A stretch of DNA of 64,000 nt from Thalassotalea_E sp964620605. GTDB lineage: Bacteria > Pseudomonadota > Gammaproteobacteria > Enterobacterales > Alteromonadaceae. The stretch lies in contig CAZUHQ010000008.1 of NCBI GenBank assembly GCA_964620605.1, forward strand, positions 3,055 through 67,054, in the 5' to 3' direction. The position numbers and the translations under genes were made by a program. The number at the start of each line of letters is the position of its first letter. Positions within the stretch are counted from its first letter, which is position 1. The notes beneath the pieces were generated by a model, which did not search any database, was not told where the DNA came from, and saw nothing but the letters and a program-made list of their open reading frames with translations. Of this stretch, positions 50,422 through 60,098 are shown piece after piece.

Positions 50422-53245
50422 CAATTTCATTGAGCATTAACTGAGTTAATTCATGAACTTCGTGATAACGCTCAGTTTTTATCGCGATTTCCAGCTTCAG
50501 TGCCTGTTTTGACAATTGCGGAAAACCAAACATCTGTGCCGCTCCGGCAATGCGATGCACCAGACCTTTTAACAAAGGATAATTACTGGCATTGAGATGG
50601 AGAATAATATCTTGCTGTTCCAGTGTCAGGTTAGATTTAAACTGCTGCACCAGATCTGACATATCCACATGCTCCAATGACTGACTGGCGTCCTCAACAC
50701 TAACTTCACTACTAAGGTATTTTGCCAGGGTATGAATAAAAGCTTTTCTTTCGATCGGTTTTTTCAAATGCGCAGCAAAGCCTAATTCAATATAGTGTTC
50801 CACTTCGTGAGCCATGGCATTGGCTGTTAGCGCAATTATAGGCGCAGTGCAGCCTTGTTGCCTTAAAATGGTAAAGGCTTCAATGCCATCCATTTCCGGC
50901 ATTTGAATATCCATTAAAATTAGCTCAGGCTGATGCTCAACGTATTGTTCCAGCACTTCATGACCGTCACAGGCACCGATCACGGTTAAGCCTAAGGTTT
51001 TTAAAAAGCGAGCAATCAAGCGGCGATTATCATCATGATCTTCGGCTAATAAAACCGTGCCATTAAAATATATACCTGTTGTTGGCAATGCCGCTTGAGA
51101 TGTTACTGTTTTCGCCTCGATAACCTGCCCGGCATCGAGAGAATGCTCAAATGGAATGATCAGTGAAAATGTACTGCCCTGATTAAGCTGGCTTTCTATT
51201 TCAATCCGGCCGTTCATCAAGCGGGCTAACTGCTCAGACAAACAAAGGCCAAGCCCGGAGCCACCAAAGCGTCGGCTAATACTGCTATCGCCCTGAGTAA
51301 AGCTTTCAAACACTTGCTGGATTTGAGTATAACTCAGACCAATACCGGTATCACTCACACTAAAAATTAACTCATGTTCCTGCACTGTTACATTAACGTT
51401 GACACTGCCGCGCGAGGTAAACTTTATCGCATTTGAACAAAGGTTGATTAACACTTGTTTGACCCTCAGACCATCAATTTCTATCATAAACGGCGAGCTT
51501 AAATGATGGGTGATCTTAAATTCTAATCCTTTGCTATAGGCCTGCTCGGTAAACATATTCGCCAGTTCAGTGAGCGTTTGATGTAAGTCCTGCTTTTGAA
51601 GTTCAAGCTCAAGTTTATTCGCTTCAATCTTACTCAAATCAAGAATATTATTAATTAGCTCCAGCAAATACAGGCTGTTACCATGAATAATTTCTACTTC
51701 TTTTTCAAGATACTGGTTATCAACATCACCGCTGATAATCGCTTCCGCCTGACCGATAATCGCTGTTAATGGCGTACGAATTTCATGACTCATATTAGCA
51801 AGGAACTGACTTTTGATACTGTTGGCCTGCTTAAGCTCTTGCGTCAGTTTTTCCAGCTCTTTCGTTCTTTGTTTAACCTGTATCGCCAGCTCAGACTTTA
51901 ACTGGCGATCAACTTTTCTACGATAATTGAAAAACAGTAATAACAGCACCAGCAAAATCACACCAATCATCAAATTTTGCTTTTGGTTTGCCTGCTCAAC
52001 TTCCAGCTGTTTAAGCTTTTTATTTTGTTGTAGCTGAGCAACCTGCTGTTTTAATTTTTCCGATTCAAATTTTGCTAAATATTCATTCAACTGATCGTTT
52101 AATAACTTATGATTTAATGCAATAAATTGCTGGTAACTGGTTAACGCCTGCTTTCTGTCATCAAGCGCACTGTAAATGAGTGGTAATAGAGCTAAGTTAG
52201 CACGTAACTGTTGCTGATAATCCAGCTGTTTTGCGATCTTGGTAGAGCGTTGTAATAAAGCTAATGGCTGCTCTATTTCGCCCTGCTCAAAAAGCGCGCG
52301 AGCCAAGCTTTGCAAACTACCTGCGAGTATTGCATTAAACTTATGTTGTTCGCTAAGGTTAATCGCCTGTTGCGCGAAATGCTGAGCTTGTTCAATCTGG
52401 TGCAGCTCATTATAGACTTCCGCCAAATTATGATAACTGGCAGCTAAATTATAATTATCCTGAGTTTTTTGATAATAGCCAAGCGCCAGTAACAGCTTAT
52501 CTAATGCCTGGTTATAATCACCACTTTGCTTATAAGTTACCCCGAGATCAGAACGAACACTGGCCAGTCCTTCTTGATCATCAAAAGCGATACGCTGCTC
52601 GGCAACCTGGGTAAATATTTCAATCGCTTGATCATAGCGTCTGAGCCTTAAATACAAGCCAGCGATGTTATAACGAATATCCACCAGATCAACATCAGTG
52701 CCATGCTGCTGATAAATTTCTTCCGCTAGCTGGTAACTGTCCAGTGCTTTTAGCGTTTGTCCCATCGCCGCATAAACCAGACCAATATTATTGTATAAAT
52801 TAGCCAGCTCAATTTTACCCGTTATTTGCTGGTATTCTTGTAATGCCTGTTGATAAGAGGCTAACGCCTTAGGGAAACTGCCTTGATAATAGTAAAAAAT
52901 ACCCTGCATTTTATAAGCGACAGCGATAACTTGCGACCAGGATTCATGCTTGGCGATCACCAGCACATCATTGATAACATCTAACGCCTGTTCAAAATTG
53001 CGCTGACGAAAATATAATTTCGCCTGAGTATTGAGAATATCGACCTTATCTTCAAGCGAATAACCATTGCTGGACAACAAGCTATCGACGGCTTGTAATG
53101 CTTGCGAAGTATTTTCGATTTGCTCAATTTCAGCCAGTTTGTCCTTAACCATTTGCTCATTTGCATTGCCACTAATACTGACCCCAGTAGCTAGAACAAA
53201 CGACACAATTAATACTAAAAGGCGTCTCCCACCCAGCATTAACAC
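50405..53245 (-). CDS. TPR-containing hybrid histidine kinase (HisKA-HATPase-REC-HPt)
   Basis: 946 residues: signal peptide (about 1-28), periplasmic TPR array (about 85-370), coiled coil, membrane helix (about 424-442), HisKA with His in FLANMSHEIRTPLTAIIG, HATPase boxes (NLCSNAIKF, DTGIGL, FGGSGLGL), a receiver with phospho-Asp in ELILMDIQMPEMDG, and a C-terminal HPt with His in LVHRIAGAAQMFG. The full phosphorelay resembles BarA/ArcB-type kinases but with TPR sensing. No cognate regulator is adjacent. Confidence 0.93.
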   Translation of the reverse strand: MLMLGGRRLLVLIVSFVLATGVSISGNANEQMVKDKLAEIEQIENTSQALQAVDSLLSSNGYSLEDKVDILNTQAKLYFRQRNFEQALDVINDVLVIAKHESWSQVIAVAYKMQGIFYYYQGSFPKALASYQQALQEYQQITGKIELANLYNNIGLVYAAMGQTLKALDSYQLAEEIYQQHGTDVDLVDIRYNIAGLYLRLRRYDQAIEIFTQVAEQRIAFDDQEGLASVRSDLGVTYKQSGDYNQALDKLLLALGYYQKTQDNYNLAASYHNLAEVYNELHQIEQAQHFAQQAINLSEQHKFNAILAGSLQSLARALFEQGEIEQPLALLQRSTKIAKQLDYQQQLRANLALLPLIYSALDDRKQALTSYQQFIALNHKLLNDQLNEYLAKFESEKLKQQVAQLQQNKKLKQLEVEQANQKQNLMIGVILLVLLLLFFNYRRKVDRQLKSELAIQVKQRTKELEKLTQELKQANSIKSQFLANMSHEIRTPLTAIIGQAEAIISGDVDNQYLEKEVEIIHGNSLYLLELINNILDLSKIEANKLELELQKQDLHQTLTELANMFTEQAYSKGLEFKITHHLSSPFMIEIDGLRVKQVLINLCSNAIKFTSRGSVNVNVTVQEHELIFSVSDTGIGLSYTQIQQVFESFTQGDSSISRRFGGSGLGLCLSEQLARLMNGRIEIESQLNQGSTFSLIIPFEHSLDAGQVIEAKTVTSQAALPTTGIYFNGTVLLAEDHDDNRRLIARFLKTLGLTVIGACDGHEVLEQYVEHQPELILMDIQMPEMDGIEAFTILRQQGCTAPIIALTANAMAHEVEHYIELGFAAHLKKPIERKAFIHTLAKYLSSEVSVEDASQSLEHVDMSDLVQQFKSNLTLEQQDIILHLNASNYPLLKGLVHRIAGAAQMFGFPQLSKQALKLEIAIKTERYHEVHELTQLMLNEIDQVLW

Positions 53246-53434
53246 TCCATTTTTTATTAGCGCTATTATTTGATGCTGTTATAACACTTTTACTCACTAA
53301 ATCCTATCAAGTAAAAAAGCGTTATTGTGATTAACATCAATAAATTTGATGAATAATTGATTTTCATCTACAGCGTCCCAATTTCCCAGTATAATCTCTG
53401 CCAATTTTGTGACTTGTAAATTTTTAGCCTAACC

Positions 53435-54226
53435 ATGTACCAATCGATAAAAGAAAATTTATTTCGTTTAAAAGAAAACAAGCTGTTCGAGTTGTCTGTG
53501 GTGACAGTGATCATCATTTCCGCACTGGAGATCGGCGCGAAAACTTTTGAATTATCCGATAGGGCTTATTCGCTCACTTCGGTGCTCGACATTTTTATTA
53601 CTCTATTCTTTCTTGTGGAAATCATTATTCGCTTTATTGCCGACCAGGATAAAAAAACCTTCTTTAAAAAAGGCTGGAATATCTTCGATACCTTAGTAGT
53701 GCTGGTCAGTTTGATCCCGATAGATAACAGTGAAATGGCGTTGCTCGCTCGCCTTGTTAGGGTATTTCGAGTGCTGCGTATGGTGTCGGTAGTACCTGAG
53801 CTTAGAGTGTTGATCAACTCATTATTAAAAGCTCTGCCTCAGCTTGGTTATGTGGTATTGCTGATGTTTATTATCTTTTATATTTATGCGGCAATTGGCA
53901 GCTTTGTTTTTAAAAATATCAATCCGAAATTATGGGGCGATATTGCCATCTCAATGTTAACCTTGTTTCGCATTATGACCTTTGAAGATTGGACGGATAT
54001 TCAATATGAAACCATGGATGTCTATCCCTTGAGCTGGATCTTCTATCTGACCTTTATCTTTTTTACCGCGTTTGCTTTTTTAAATATGGTGATTGGCATA
54101 GTGGTTAATGTTATGGAACAAGAACACGCCAGCATGAAAAATGCAAAAGAGCCGACATTAAGCGAGCTACAGCAGGAACTGGCAGAAATAAAGGCTCTGC
54201 TTAAGCAACAACCCTCTCAAAAATAA
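53435..54226 (+). CDS. Voltage-gated cation channel, bacterial Nav-like
   Basis: 263 residues: six membrane helices with an S4 voltage sensor (ARLVRVFRVLRMV, about 105-117; Arg every third residue), pore helix and filter TFEDWTD at 182-188, S6 (TFIFFTAFAFLNMVIGIVVNVM) and a C-terminal coiled coil (LSELQQELAEIKALLKQQ). Tetrameric channel of the NaChBac type. The filter differs from TLESWSM of NavAb by Asp at two key sites and matches the engineered Ca2+ channel CavAb (TLDDWSD) there. Confidence 0.92.
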   Translation: MYQSIKENLFRLKENKLFELSVVTVIIISALEIGAKTFELSDRAYSLTSVLDIFITLFFLVEIIIRFIADQDKKTFFKKGWNIFDTLVVLVSLIPIDNSEMALLARLVRVFRVLRMVSVVPELRVLINSLLKALPQLGYVVLLMFIIFYIYAAIGSFVFKNINPKLWGDIAISMLTLFRIMTFEDWTDIQYETMDVYPLSWIFYLTFIFFTAFAFLNMVIGIVVNVMEQEHASMKNAKEPTLSELQQELAEIKALLKQQPSQK

Positions 54227-54243
54227 CTGCTTAAACTGCTAAC

Positions 54244-54278
54244 AAAAGCACTAGTGTTGCAGAGCACTAGTGCTTTTT
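54244..54278. terminator. Bidirectional terminator
   Basis: 13-bp stem (54244-54256/54265-54277), loop TTGCAGAG, with A run before and T run after; between the channel gene (plus) and the CBS gene (minus). Confidence 0.88.
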
Positions 54279-54306
54279 CGCTAACGCCATTAGCAATTAA
54301 CGCTAA

Positions 54307-54882
54307 CTAACACACCATGGCTTCACCGTGAATCACTTCAAATAAATCACTAAACGAAGTTTTAATACTAATATCAATTGGTAAATGCAGCTTACGTGCG
54401 ATATCACTGGTGGAAATCACGCCCCGGATATGATGACTCTTGCGATCGACCACCAAGCAATGTCTTAAGCCATAGCTTTTTAATGTCGTAACAACATCAT
54501 TAACACTTGAACGCTCAAGCTCAGAATAATCAAAGGCATGCAACGCATCTTTAGGTAACATCATATCGGTTACTAAAATTTCATCACGACTTACACCTTT
54601 AGACATTTCCGCGAGTAATGACTGCTCTGATAACTCATTTGTACTAATAATACCTAAAAAATCGTTATTAGGTGACACCACAATTTTCATTTGTACATGG
54701 CTCTTAATCATCATAGTTAACGCATCGCGAGCTAAGGTATCACCTTCAATTACTAAAGGCTGATGCGCTTTAAAATCAGTAAAAATTTTAATAGCTGGTG
54801 ATGCTAATGTGGTTTTTTCAAAATATTCCGGAGTAACTACATTATCAACGAGATCTAAATCAAATAAATGTAAATTTTTCAT
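54307..54882 (-). CDS. CBS-pair domain protein
   Basis: 191 residues with two CBS motifs (about 45-105 and 112-175): ARDALTMMIKSHVQMKIVVSPNNDFLGIISTNEL and VNDVVTTLKSYGLRHCLVVDRKSHHIRGVISTSDI. Such pairs bind adenine nucleotides. No catalytic domain attached, so it is probably a regulatory partner of another protein. Single gene. Confidence 0.88.
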   Translation of the reverse strand: MKNLHLFDLDLVDNVVTPEYFEKTTLASPAIKIFTDFKAHQPLVIEGDTLARDALTMMIKSHVQMKIVVSPNNDFLGIISTNELSEQSLLAEMSKGVSRDEILVTDMMLPKDALHAFDYSELERSSVNDVVTTLKSYGLRHCLVVDRKSHHIRGVISTSDIARKLHLPIDISIKTSFSDLFEVIHGEAMVC

Positions 54883-55053
54883 AACTACCTCAAAACTTTA
54901 TTAATTTATTGAGTAAGTTTTATAGTTAATAAAGCTTACCTTGCTAAAAACGAGTCAGTTAACAAGGAGGTATATAAACGAATCAATTGTTCCAAAACGA
55001 TCAATTCAGCTACACAAGTTTGCCTGAACATAGCATTTTAAGAGGTTAACAAC

Positions 55054-55131
55054 ATGAAAACGAAATGCATACTATACAAGAAACTCTTGTTAACTAAGCA
55101 CTCCGCGGGGTGGAGCTCTAGGATTGGTTAG
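55054..55131 (+). CDS. Possible 25-residue small protein
   Basis: ATG at 55054 with AAGAGG 8 bp upstream opens a 25-codon frame (MKTKCILYKKLLLTKHSAGW...). It overlaps the end of the minus-strand hypothetical at 55090. Only the ribosome site supports it; it may be spurious. Confidence 0.25.
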   Translation: MKTKCILYKKLLLTKHSAGWSSRIG

Positions 55132-55395
55132 TTGATAAGCGGAAACAACCACTATGAAGGTTGTTTTATTAATTACACTATACGATTGATTTAATAGATA
55201 AAATAACTCTTCAGAATAAGAAGCACTAAGTGGAAAATCAAAGTCTGAGTCATGATCTTGTGGGTTATCAACGATCAGCTGTTTGACTAGACTAATTTCG
55301 TTATTATCAGCAATATCGTAACTTGGTTCAAAATATGAACTCAGAGTAAACAATAAAGATATAACGAATAAAGCTCTAACCACAGTGACGCTCAA
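55090..55395 (-). CDS. Hypothetical protein with N-terminal hydrophobic segment
   Basis: 101 residues from a TTG start at 55395; a GTG at 55383 is also possible. A signal-like segment (about 6-21) is followed by an acidic region (NPQDHDSDFDFPL), a hydrophobic patch (TTFIVVVSAYQ) and a Pro/Arg tail (NPRAPPRGVLS). No family recognised. Independent of its neighbours, and preceded by the nhaD terminator. Confidence 0.45.
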   Translation of the reverse strand: MSVTVVRALFVISLLFTLSSYFEPSYDIADNNEISLVKQLIVDNPQDHDSDFDFPLSASYSEELFYLLNQSYSVINKTTFIVVVSAYQLTNPRAPPRGVLS

Positions 55396-55461
55396 ATTCA
55401 GTAAGCTCTACTTATATAGATGGAGCAAAATGTAAATAGTTTCAAGTATTTTTTGCAAAAA

Positions 55462-55495
55462 AATATAAAAAGAGTCGAAACCAGTCGACTCTTTT
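55462..55495 (-). terminator. Terminator after nhaD
   Basis: 11-bp stem (55468-55478/55485-55495), loop AACCAG, and a T-rich stretch following on the minus strand; 23 bp beyond the nhaD stop. Confidence 0.85.
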
Positions 55496-55517
55496 AGCAC
55501 ACTTTTATCAATAACAG

Positions 55518-56936
55518 CTAACCATTAATCAAAAAATGCAGGTAAATACTGGCGATATAACCTAAAACAATTGCCCAGCTCCACTTCAAATGACCAACAA
55601 AGGAATACTTGCCCTTAGTTTGCCCCATTAAAGCAACACCGGCAGCTGAACCAACAGATAACAAACTGCCGCCAACCCCAGCCGTCATGGTCACCAACAG
55701 CCATTGCTGCAGATCCATCGCCGGATTCATGGTTAAGACCGCAAATACCACCGGAATATTATCAACAATTGCTGAGAGTACGCCGACAAAAATATTGGCA
55801 TAAGTTGGGCTCCAGTGGCTATATAGCACCTCAGAAACCAGACTCAAATAGCCCATAAAACCCAAACCGCCAACGCACATCACCACGCCGTAGAAAAATA
55901 ATAAGGTATCCCACTCCGCCCGGGCTATTTTGTCAAAAATATCAAACGGCACTATATTACCTAAACGCTTTAACGCCTTTTCATCTTTACGCAGTTCGGC
56001 CTGAGTACGTTTTTTATTTAATGAACGCGGCAAACTTTTTCGTAAGTAAAAACCTAAAAATTTCAAATACCCTAGCCCCATCATCATACCCAGTACTGGC
56101 GGCATATTAACCACGCTATGGCAAATAACCGCAGTGGCAATAGTTAAGACAAACAAGAAAACAATACGTTTGGCACCGCGTTTAAGGGTAAATTCATCAT
56201 CGAGCACAGGAGTTGAGTTTTCATTCGAGATAAAGAAACTCATTATTAAAGCAGGCACAAAAAAGTTAACAAAAGACGGCACCAGTAAAACAAAAAACTG
56301 CTCAAATTTCACCAGACCTGCTTGCCAGATCATCAAGGTGGTAATATCACCAAACGGGCTAAATACGCCACCGGCATTCGATGCAACCACGATATTAATG
56401 CAGGCGATATTGATAAATTTCAGATCTTTTGGCGCCACTTTTAGTACAATTGCGCACATCAGCATGGCAGTAGTTAAGTTATTAGCAAAAGATGAAATCA
56501 AAAACGCCAATAAACCTGTCACCCAAAAAAGACTGCGCAAACTCAAACCCTTCGCTATCATCCAGATACGCAAGCGTTCAAATACGCCACGCTCTTCCAT
56601 GGCATTGATATAAGTCATCGCCACTAATAAAAATAGCAATAATTGTGCATATTCCAGTAAATTATGATTAAACGCATGCTCTGCTTCATCTGGAATACCA
56701 TATTGGGTATAAACCCAGCCGATCATAAACCAGATCACGCCGGCAGCTACCAGCACAGGTTTTGATTTACGTAGATGGATAAACTCTTCGCCGATCACTA
56801 ATAAATAAGCGATGGCAAACAAGGTAATAGCGACAAAGCCAGTAATTGAATTTGTTAAATCAATTTGACCGGCGGTAGACGCCCAAGTAGGGTAAGAAAC
56901 TAAAGTTAGCAAAAGTGCTGTTATAAACTTATTCAA
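55518..56936 (-). CDS. nhaD: Na+/H+ antiporter NhaD
   Basis: Ion-transporter-superfamily antiporter expelling Na+ for H+, typical of marine bacteria. An N-terminal signal-like helix, then about 12 membrane segments in 472 residues. Motifs of NhaD include SSFANNLTTAMLMCAIVL, SNAGGVFSPFGDITTLMIWQAG, IVDNIPVVFAVL and VGSAAGVALMGQTKGKYSF. Single-gene unit with its own terminator. Confidence 0.95.
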   Translation of the reverse strand: MNKFITALLLTLVSYPTWASTAGQIDLTNSITGFVAITLFAIAYLLVIGEEFIHLRKSKPVLVAAGVIWFMIGWVYTQYGIPDEAEHAFNHNLLEYAQLLLFLLVAMTYINAMEERGVFERLRIWMIAKGLSLRSLFWVTGLLAFLISSFANNLTTAMLMCAIVLKVAPKDLKFINIACINIVVASNAGGVFSPFGDITTLMIWQAGLVKFEQFFVLLVPSFVNFFVPALIMSFFISNENSTPVLDDEFTLKRGAKRIVFLFVLTIATAVICHSVVNMPPVLGMMMGLGYLKFLGFYLRKSLPRSLNKKRTQAELRKDEKALKRLGNIVPFDIFDKIARAEWDTLLFFYGVVMCVGGLGFMGYLSLVSEVLYSHWSPTYANIFVGVLSAIVDNIPVVFAVLTMNPAMDLQQWLLVTMTAGVGGSLLSVGSAAGVALMGQTKGKYSFVGHLKWSWAIVLGYIASIYLHFLING

Positions 56937-57097
56937 GGGTGATCTCTAAACAGGGAATTAGCGCAAAAATAAGGCGCTATTTTACGCACTATTTTCCGCA
57001 GACAAAACCTTAAAACAACAAATTTTATTGATTTGGATTATAATTTTCTTTTATAGCAAAGAAGCGACTAGATATAAGCCTTTAACCCTAATCAATT

Positions 57098-57742
57098 TTA
57101 TCCCGCCATATCACCAACAAACGGGTTGCTTTGGCGTTCTGCACCAAAGGTGCTCATCGGGCCGTGCCCTGGAATAAAACGGACATCATTTCCAAGTAAA
57201 AATAAATTCTCTCGAATCGATTTAATTAAGGTCGCATGGTCGCCGCGGGGAAAGTCAGTTCGGCCGATAGAACCTTTAAACAAGACATCGCCAACTTGCG
57301 CGAGCTTAGACGGGCGATGGAAAAACACCACATGCCCCGGCGTATGACCCGGACAAAAATACACTTCCAGCTCGATATGACCAAAGGTTACTTTATCGCC
57401 CTGAGTTAACCAGCGATCAGTAGTAAAATGCTCGGCATGAGCAAAACCAAAACGTTCTTTTTGCTGTGGGATCAGATCAATCCAGAACTGATCTTCTTTA
57501 TGTGGCCCTTCAACTGGCACCTTAAAATGTGATGACAAAGCCTTGGTTGCACCGGCATGATCAATATGGGCATGCGTGAGTAATACTTTCACTAAGGTTA
57601 CCCCTTGCTGCTCAATAGCGTTAATGATCAACTCAAGATCCCCACCCGGGTCAACCACCGCAGCCTCCATGGTTTCGTCACACCAGAACAAGGTACAATT
57701 TTGTTGAAATGGTGTTACCGGAATAATTTGAAACTGCAGCAT
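57098..57742 (-). CDS. MBL-fold metallohydrolase, glyoxalase II/YcbL-like
   Basis: Metallo-beta-lactamase fold of 214 residues with metal motif THAHIDHAG (about 57-65), downstream metal ligands in FCPGHTPGHVVFF and QVGDVLFKGSIGRTDFPRGD, and FIPGHGP near the end. Closest to YcbL-type proteins in size. Thioester hydrolase activity likely but substrate unproven. Divergent from the NSS symporter. Confidence 0.92.
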   Translation of the reverse strand: MLQFQIIPVTPFQQNCTLFWCDETMEAAVVDPGGDLELIINAIEQQGVTLVKVLLTHAHIDHAGATKALSSHFKVPVEGPHKEDQFWIDLIPQQKERFGFAHAEHFTTDRWLTQGDKVTFGHIELEVYFCPGHTPGHVVFFHRPSKLAQVGDVLFKGSIGRTDFPRGDHATLIKSIRENLFLLGNDVRFIPGHGPMSTFGAERQSNPFVGDMAG

Positions 57743-57948
57743 AGGTTACCTTTATCTCTCAATACTAATTTATCTTGTGTCTATTTTGTTACCACTTATC
57801 GCCATTTTATTTCTAACGATGTCTGCAAAATTTTACAATCTTCGCCGATCAATAAAAAGTCAAATTAACGAAAACATTAAAATCACTTCACTATCTATGA
57901 TTAACTCGGTAAGCTCGGGCACAAATAAAAAATATAAATAGCTGTTTT

Positions 57949-59286
57949 ATGACTCAAACTAGAGACTCTTTTCACTCCCGTATCGGGTTTGTCTTAGCCG
58001 CTGCTGGCTCTGCCATTGGCCTTGGCAATATCTGGGGTTTTCCTACTCAGGCAGCAAATAACGGTGGCGGTGCATTCTTATTTGTTTACCTGTTAGTGAC
58101 CTTGCTGCTGGCATTACCGGCTTTATACGCCGAAATTTATATAGGCAATCAGGCGCAAAAAAACCCGGTTTCCGCGTTAGGAGACGCCTGCAAAGGGGTA
58201 TCGGAAAGTTTAGGCAGAAAAGCCGGTATTGTCGGGCTTTGCGGCGCAATTATGATGCTAAGTTTTTACACTATCGTTGCTGGCTGGATGCTAGCCCATG
58301 CCCTAGCAGCGCTTGCCCATTTAGCCGGATTAAACGACATTGCACTGTGGCTGGAAAGCTCAAGCACTGAACGTAATATTGTATTTACGCCGATTTTTAT
58401 TCTGCTTGGTGCTGCCATTATTCATCAAGGAGTTAACGCCGGTATCGAGCGCTGGTCATCACGCTTAATGCCGATATTATTAGTCATGCTGATCGGTTTG
58501 ATCATCTATATTTTACAACAACCGGGCGCAGAGCAAGGGTTAAAAACTTACCTTATTCCTGATTTTTCTCAGGTCACTGACCCCAAGTTGGTGATTTCTG
58601 CCATGGGTCAGGCATTTTTCTCGTTATCTATCGGTGTCGGCGGTATGATGGTGTACGGCTCTTATATGCAAAAAGATAAAGACATCGGCAAGCTGGTGAT
58701 TTCCATTACCGCCTTGGATACCGGCATCGCATTTCTTGCCGGTTTATTGATTATTCCGGCATTATTTGTCGCGCAACACGCCGGACAGGAAGTTTTTCAA
58801 AATAACCAGCTAATTGGCGAAGGCCAGCTAATTTTCCATATTTTACCTGAACTGTTTGCTTCAATGGGAGCAATAGGCATGGTGGTTGCGGTCGGATTTT
58901 TCTTACTGCTGTCGATTGCCGCATTAACTTCTACTATTTCATCCACCGAAGTACCAGTTGCCTATCTGGTAGAAGATAAAAACGTCAGCCGTCAAAAAGC
59001 TACCTGGATAGTATCTGGCATAGTACTGTTTTTCAGCATGCTGTTAATCGCGTTTTTTGATGTCTTGTTTGGTGCCTTTATCCGGGTATTAACCACTATT
59101 TTACAGCCGCTAAGCTGCTTGTTTTATTTTATCGTTGTAGGCTGGTTATGGCACCGCGGTAATAAACTGCGCGATGCCTCGCTACAGCAAGGCAGAAAGT
59201 ATCTGATAATGTGGGGCAACTATTTACGTTTTGTTTGCCCGGTATTATTAACCGTAGTTTTTGTTAATGTTGCGATTTTAAATTAA
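57949..59286 (+). CDS. Sodium-dependent transporter, NSS family
   Basis: LeuT-fold Na+ symporter. N-terminal signature FVLAAAGSAIGLGNIWGFP (about 13-31) holds the unwound helix 1 that binds Na+ and substrate. About 11-12 helices in 445 residues. Substrate probably an amino acid; not assignable. Bidirectional terminator follows. Confidence 0.95.
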   Translation: MTQTRDSFHSRIGFVLAAAGSAIGLGNIWGFPTQAANNGGGAFLFVYLLVTLLLALPALYAEIYIGNQAQKNPVSALGDACKGVSESLGRKAGIVGLCGAIMMLSFYTIVAGWMLAHALAALAHLAGLNDIALWLESSSTERNIVFTPIFILLGAAIIHQGVNAGIERWSSRLMPILLVMLIGLIIYILQQPGAEQGLKTYLIPDFSQVTDPKLVISAMGQAFFSLSIGVGGMMVYGSYMQKDKDIGKLVISITALDTGIAFLAGLLIIPALFVAQHAGQEVFQNNQLIGEGQLIFHILPELFASMGAIGMVVAVGFFLLLSIAALTSTISSTEVPVAYLVEDKNVSRQKATWIVSGIVLFFSMLLIAFFDVLFGAFIRVLTTILQPLSCLFYFIVVGWLWHRGNKLRDASLQQGRKYLIMWGNYLRFVCPVLLTVVFVNVAILN

Positions 59287-59301
59287 CGCGGCCCATTTCA
59301 T

Positions 59302-59340
59302 AAAAAGCTCAGGCATCTTTTGATCTGCCTGAGCTTTTTA
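59302..59340. terminator. Bidirectional terminator
   Basis: 14-bp stem (59302-59315/59326-59339), loop of 10, flanked by A and T runs; between the symporter (plus) and the SGNH hydrolase (minus). Confidence 0.88.
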
Positions 59341-59357
59341 TTTTCAATACATGACTT

Positions 59358-60074
59358 TTAAGCACTTACTTCTATCATATCCGCTTGAATCACCTCAGCC
59401 AGTTGATGCGCCCATAACTGATAAGCCGCTTTTCCAGGGTGAAAACCATCGGCTGCGATAAAGCTTTTTTCAGAGCTAAGTGGAGTTTGAACAAAACGGC
59501 ATTGTACTTGAGTTTCCACTACTTGCCGCATTAATCGGTTCAATCTTCTTGCCCTGACACCTAGCCACCAACGCAATGGCTGTGGTAATGCCGGAAACAG
59601 ATGCATCGGCGGCACATTGGAAAAATAAATATATTTTGCCGCAAACTTAGTGCTTAGCAGCTCGGCAATAGCAGTTAAATTGTTCACCCAAAGCCCTGCA
59701 TTGACTAATTTAGTCACATCATTAACCCCGATTGAAATCACTACAACATCAGCAACAGCTGCTGGAGCTTGATTCAATTTTTCCAAAAGTTGGGCAGACG
59801 AGTCGCCGGAGCTCGCCAATAGCTGCCAGGAAATTGAGCGACTACTGGCTAATACGCCAAGCAGGCAGCCACAAAGCGCCTCTTGCTGATGGTCAACACC
59901 AACACCGGCGGCGGCTGAGTCCCCGACGATCAATAAAGATAAATGCTCACCATCACCTAAATGCCCGTTTCTTTCCCCAACAGGTTCAGGTAATTGTGGC
60001 GTCATTTTACGGACAAATTTACCCTGAAGATAAAAAACTGGCCCGAGTAAGATTAGTGCTATGTGATACAGCAT
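59358..60074 (-). CDS. SGNH/GDSL-family hydrolase
   Basis: 238 residues: N-terminal hydrophobic anchor or signal (about 1-20), block I GDSAAAGVG (about 52-60) with the nucleophile Ser, block III GVNDVTK with Asn, and block V DGFHPG (Asp/His) near residue 214. An esterase or lipase acting at the envelope; substrate unknown. The upstream diguanylate cyclase is 24 bp away on the same strand. Confidence 0.9.
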   Translation of the reverse strand: MLYHIALILLGPVFYLQGKFVRKMTPQLPEPVGERNGHLGDGEHLSLLIVGDSAAAGVGVDHQQEALCGCLLGVLASSRSISWQLLASSGDSSAQLLEKLNQAPAAVADVVVISIGVNDVTKLVNAGLWVNNLTAIAELLSTKFAAKYIYFSNVPPMHLFPALPQPLRWWLGVRARRLNRLMRQVVETQVQCRFVQTPLSSEKSFIAADGFHPGKAAYQLWAHQLAEVIQADMIEVSA

Positions 60075-60098
60075 TTTAACCGATTCTGCTTCGACAAA

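Noticed and set aside
56134..56613. 159-residue plus-strand frame inside nhaD
   Set aside because: Shadow frame of a conserved antiporter.
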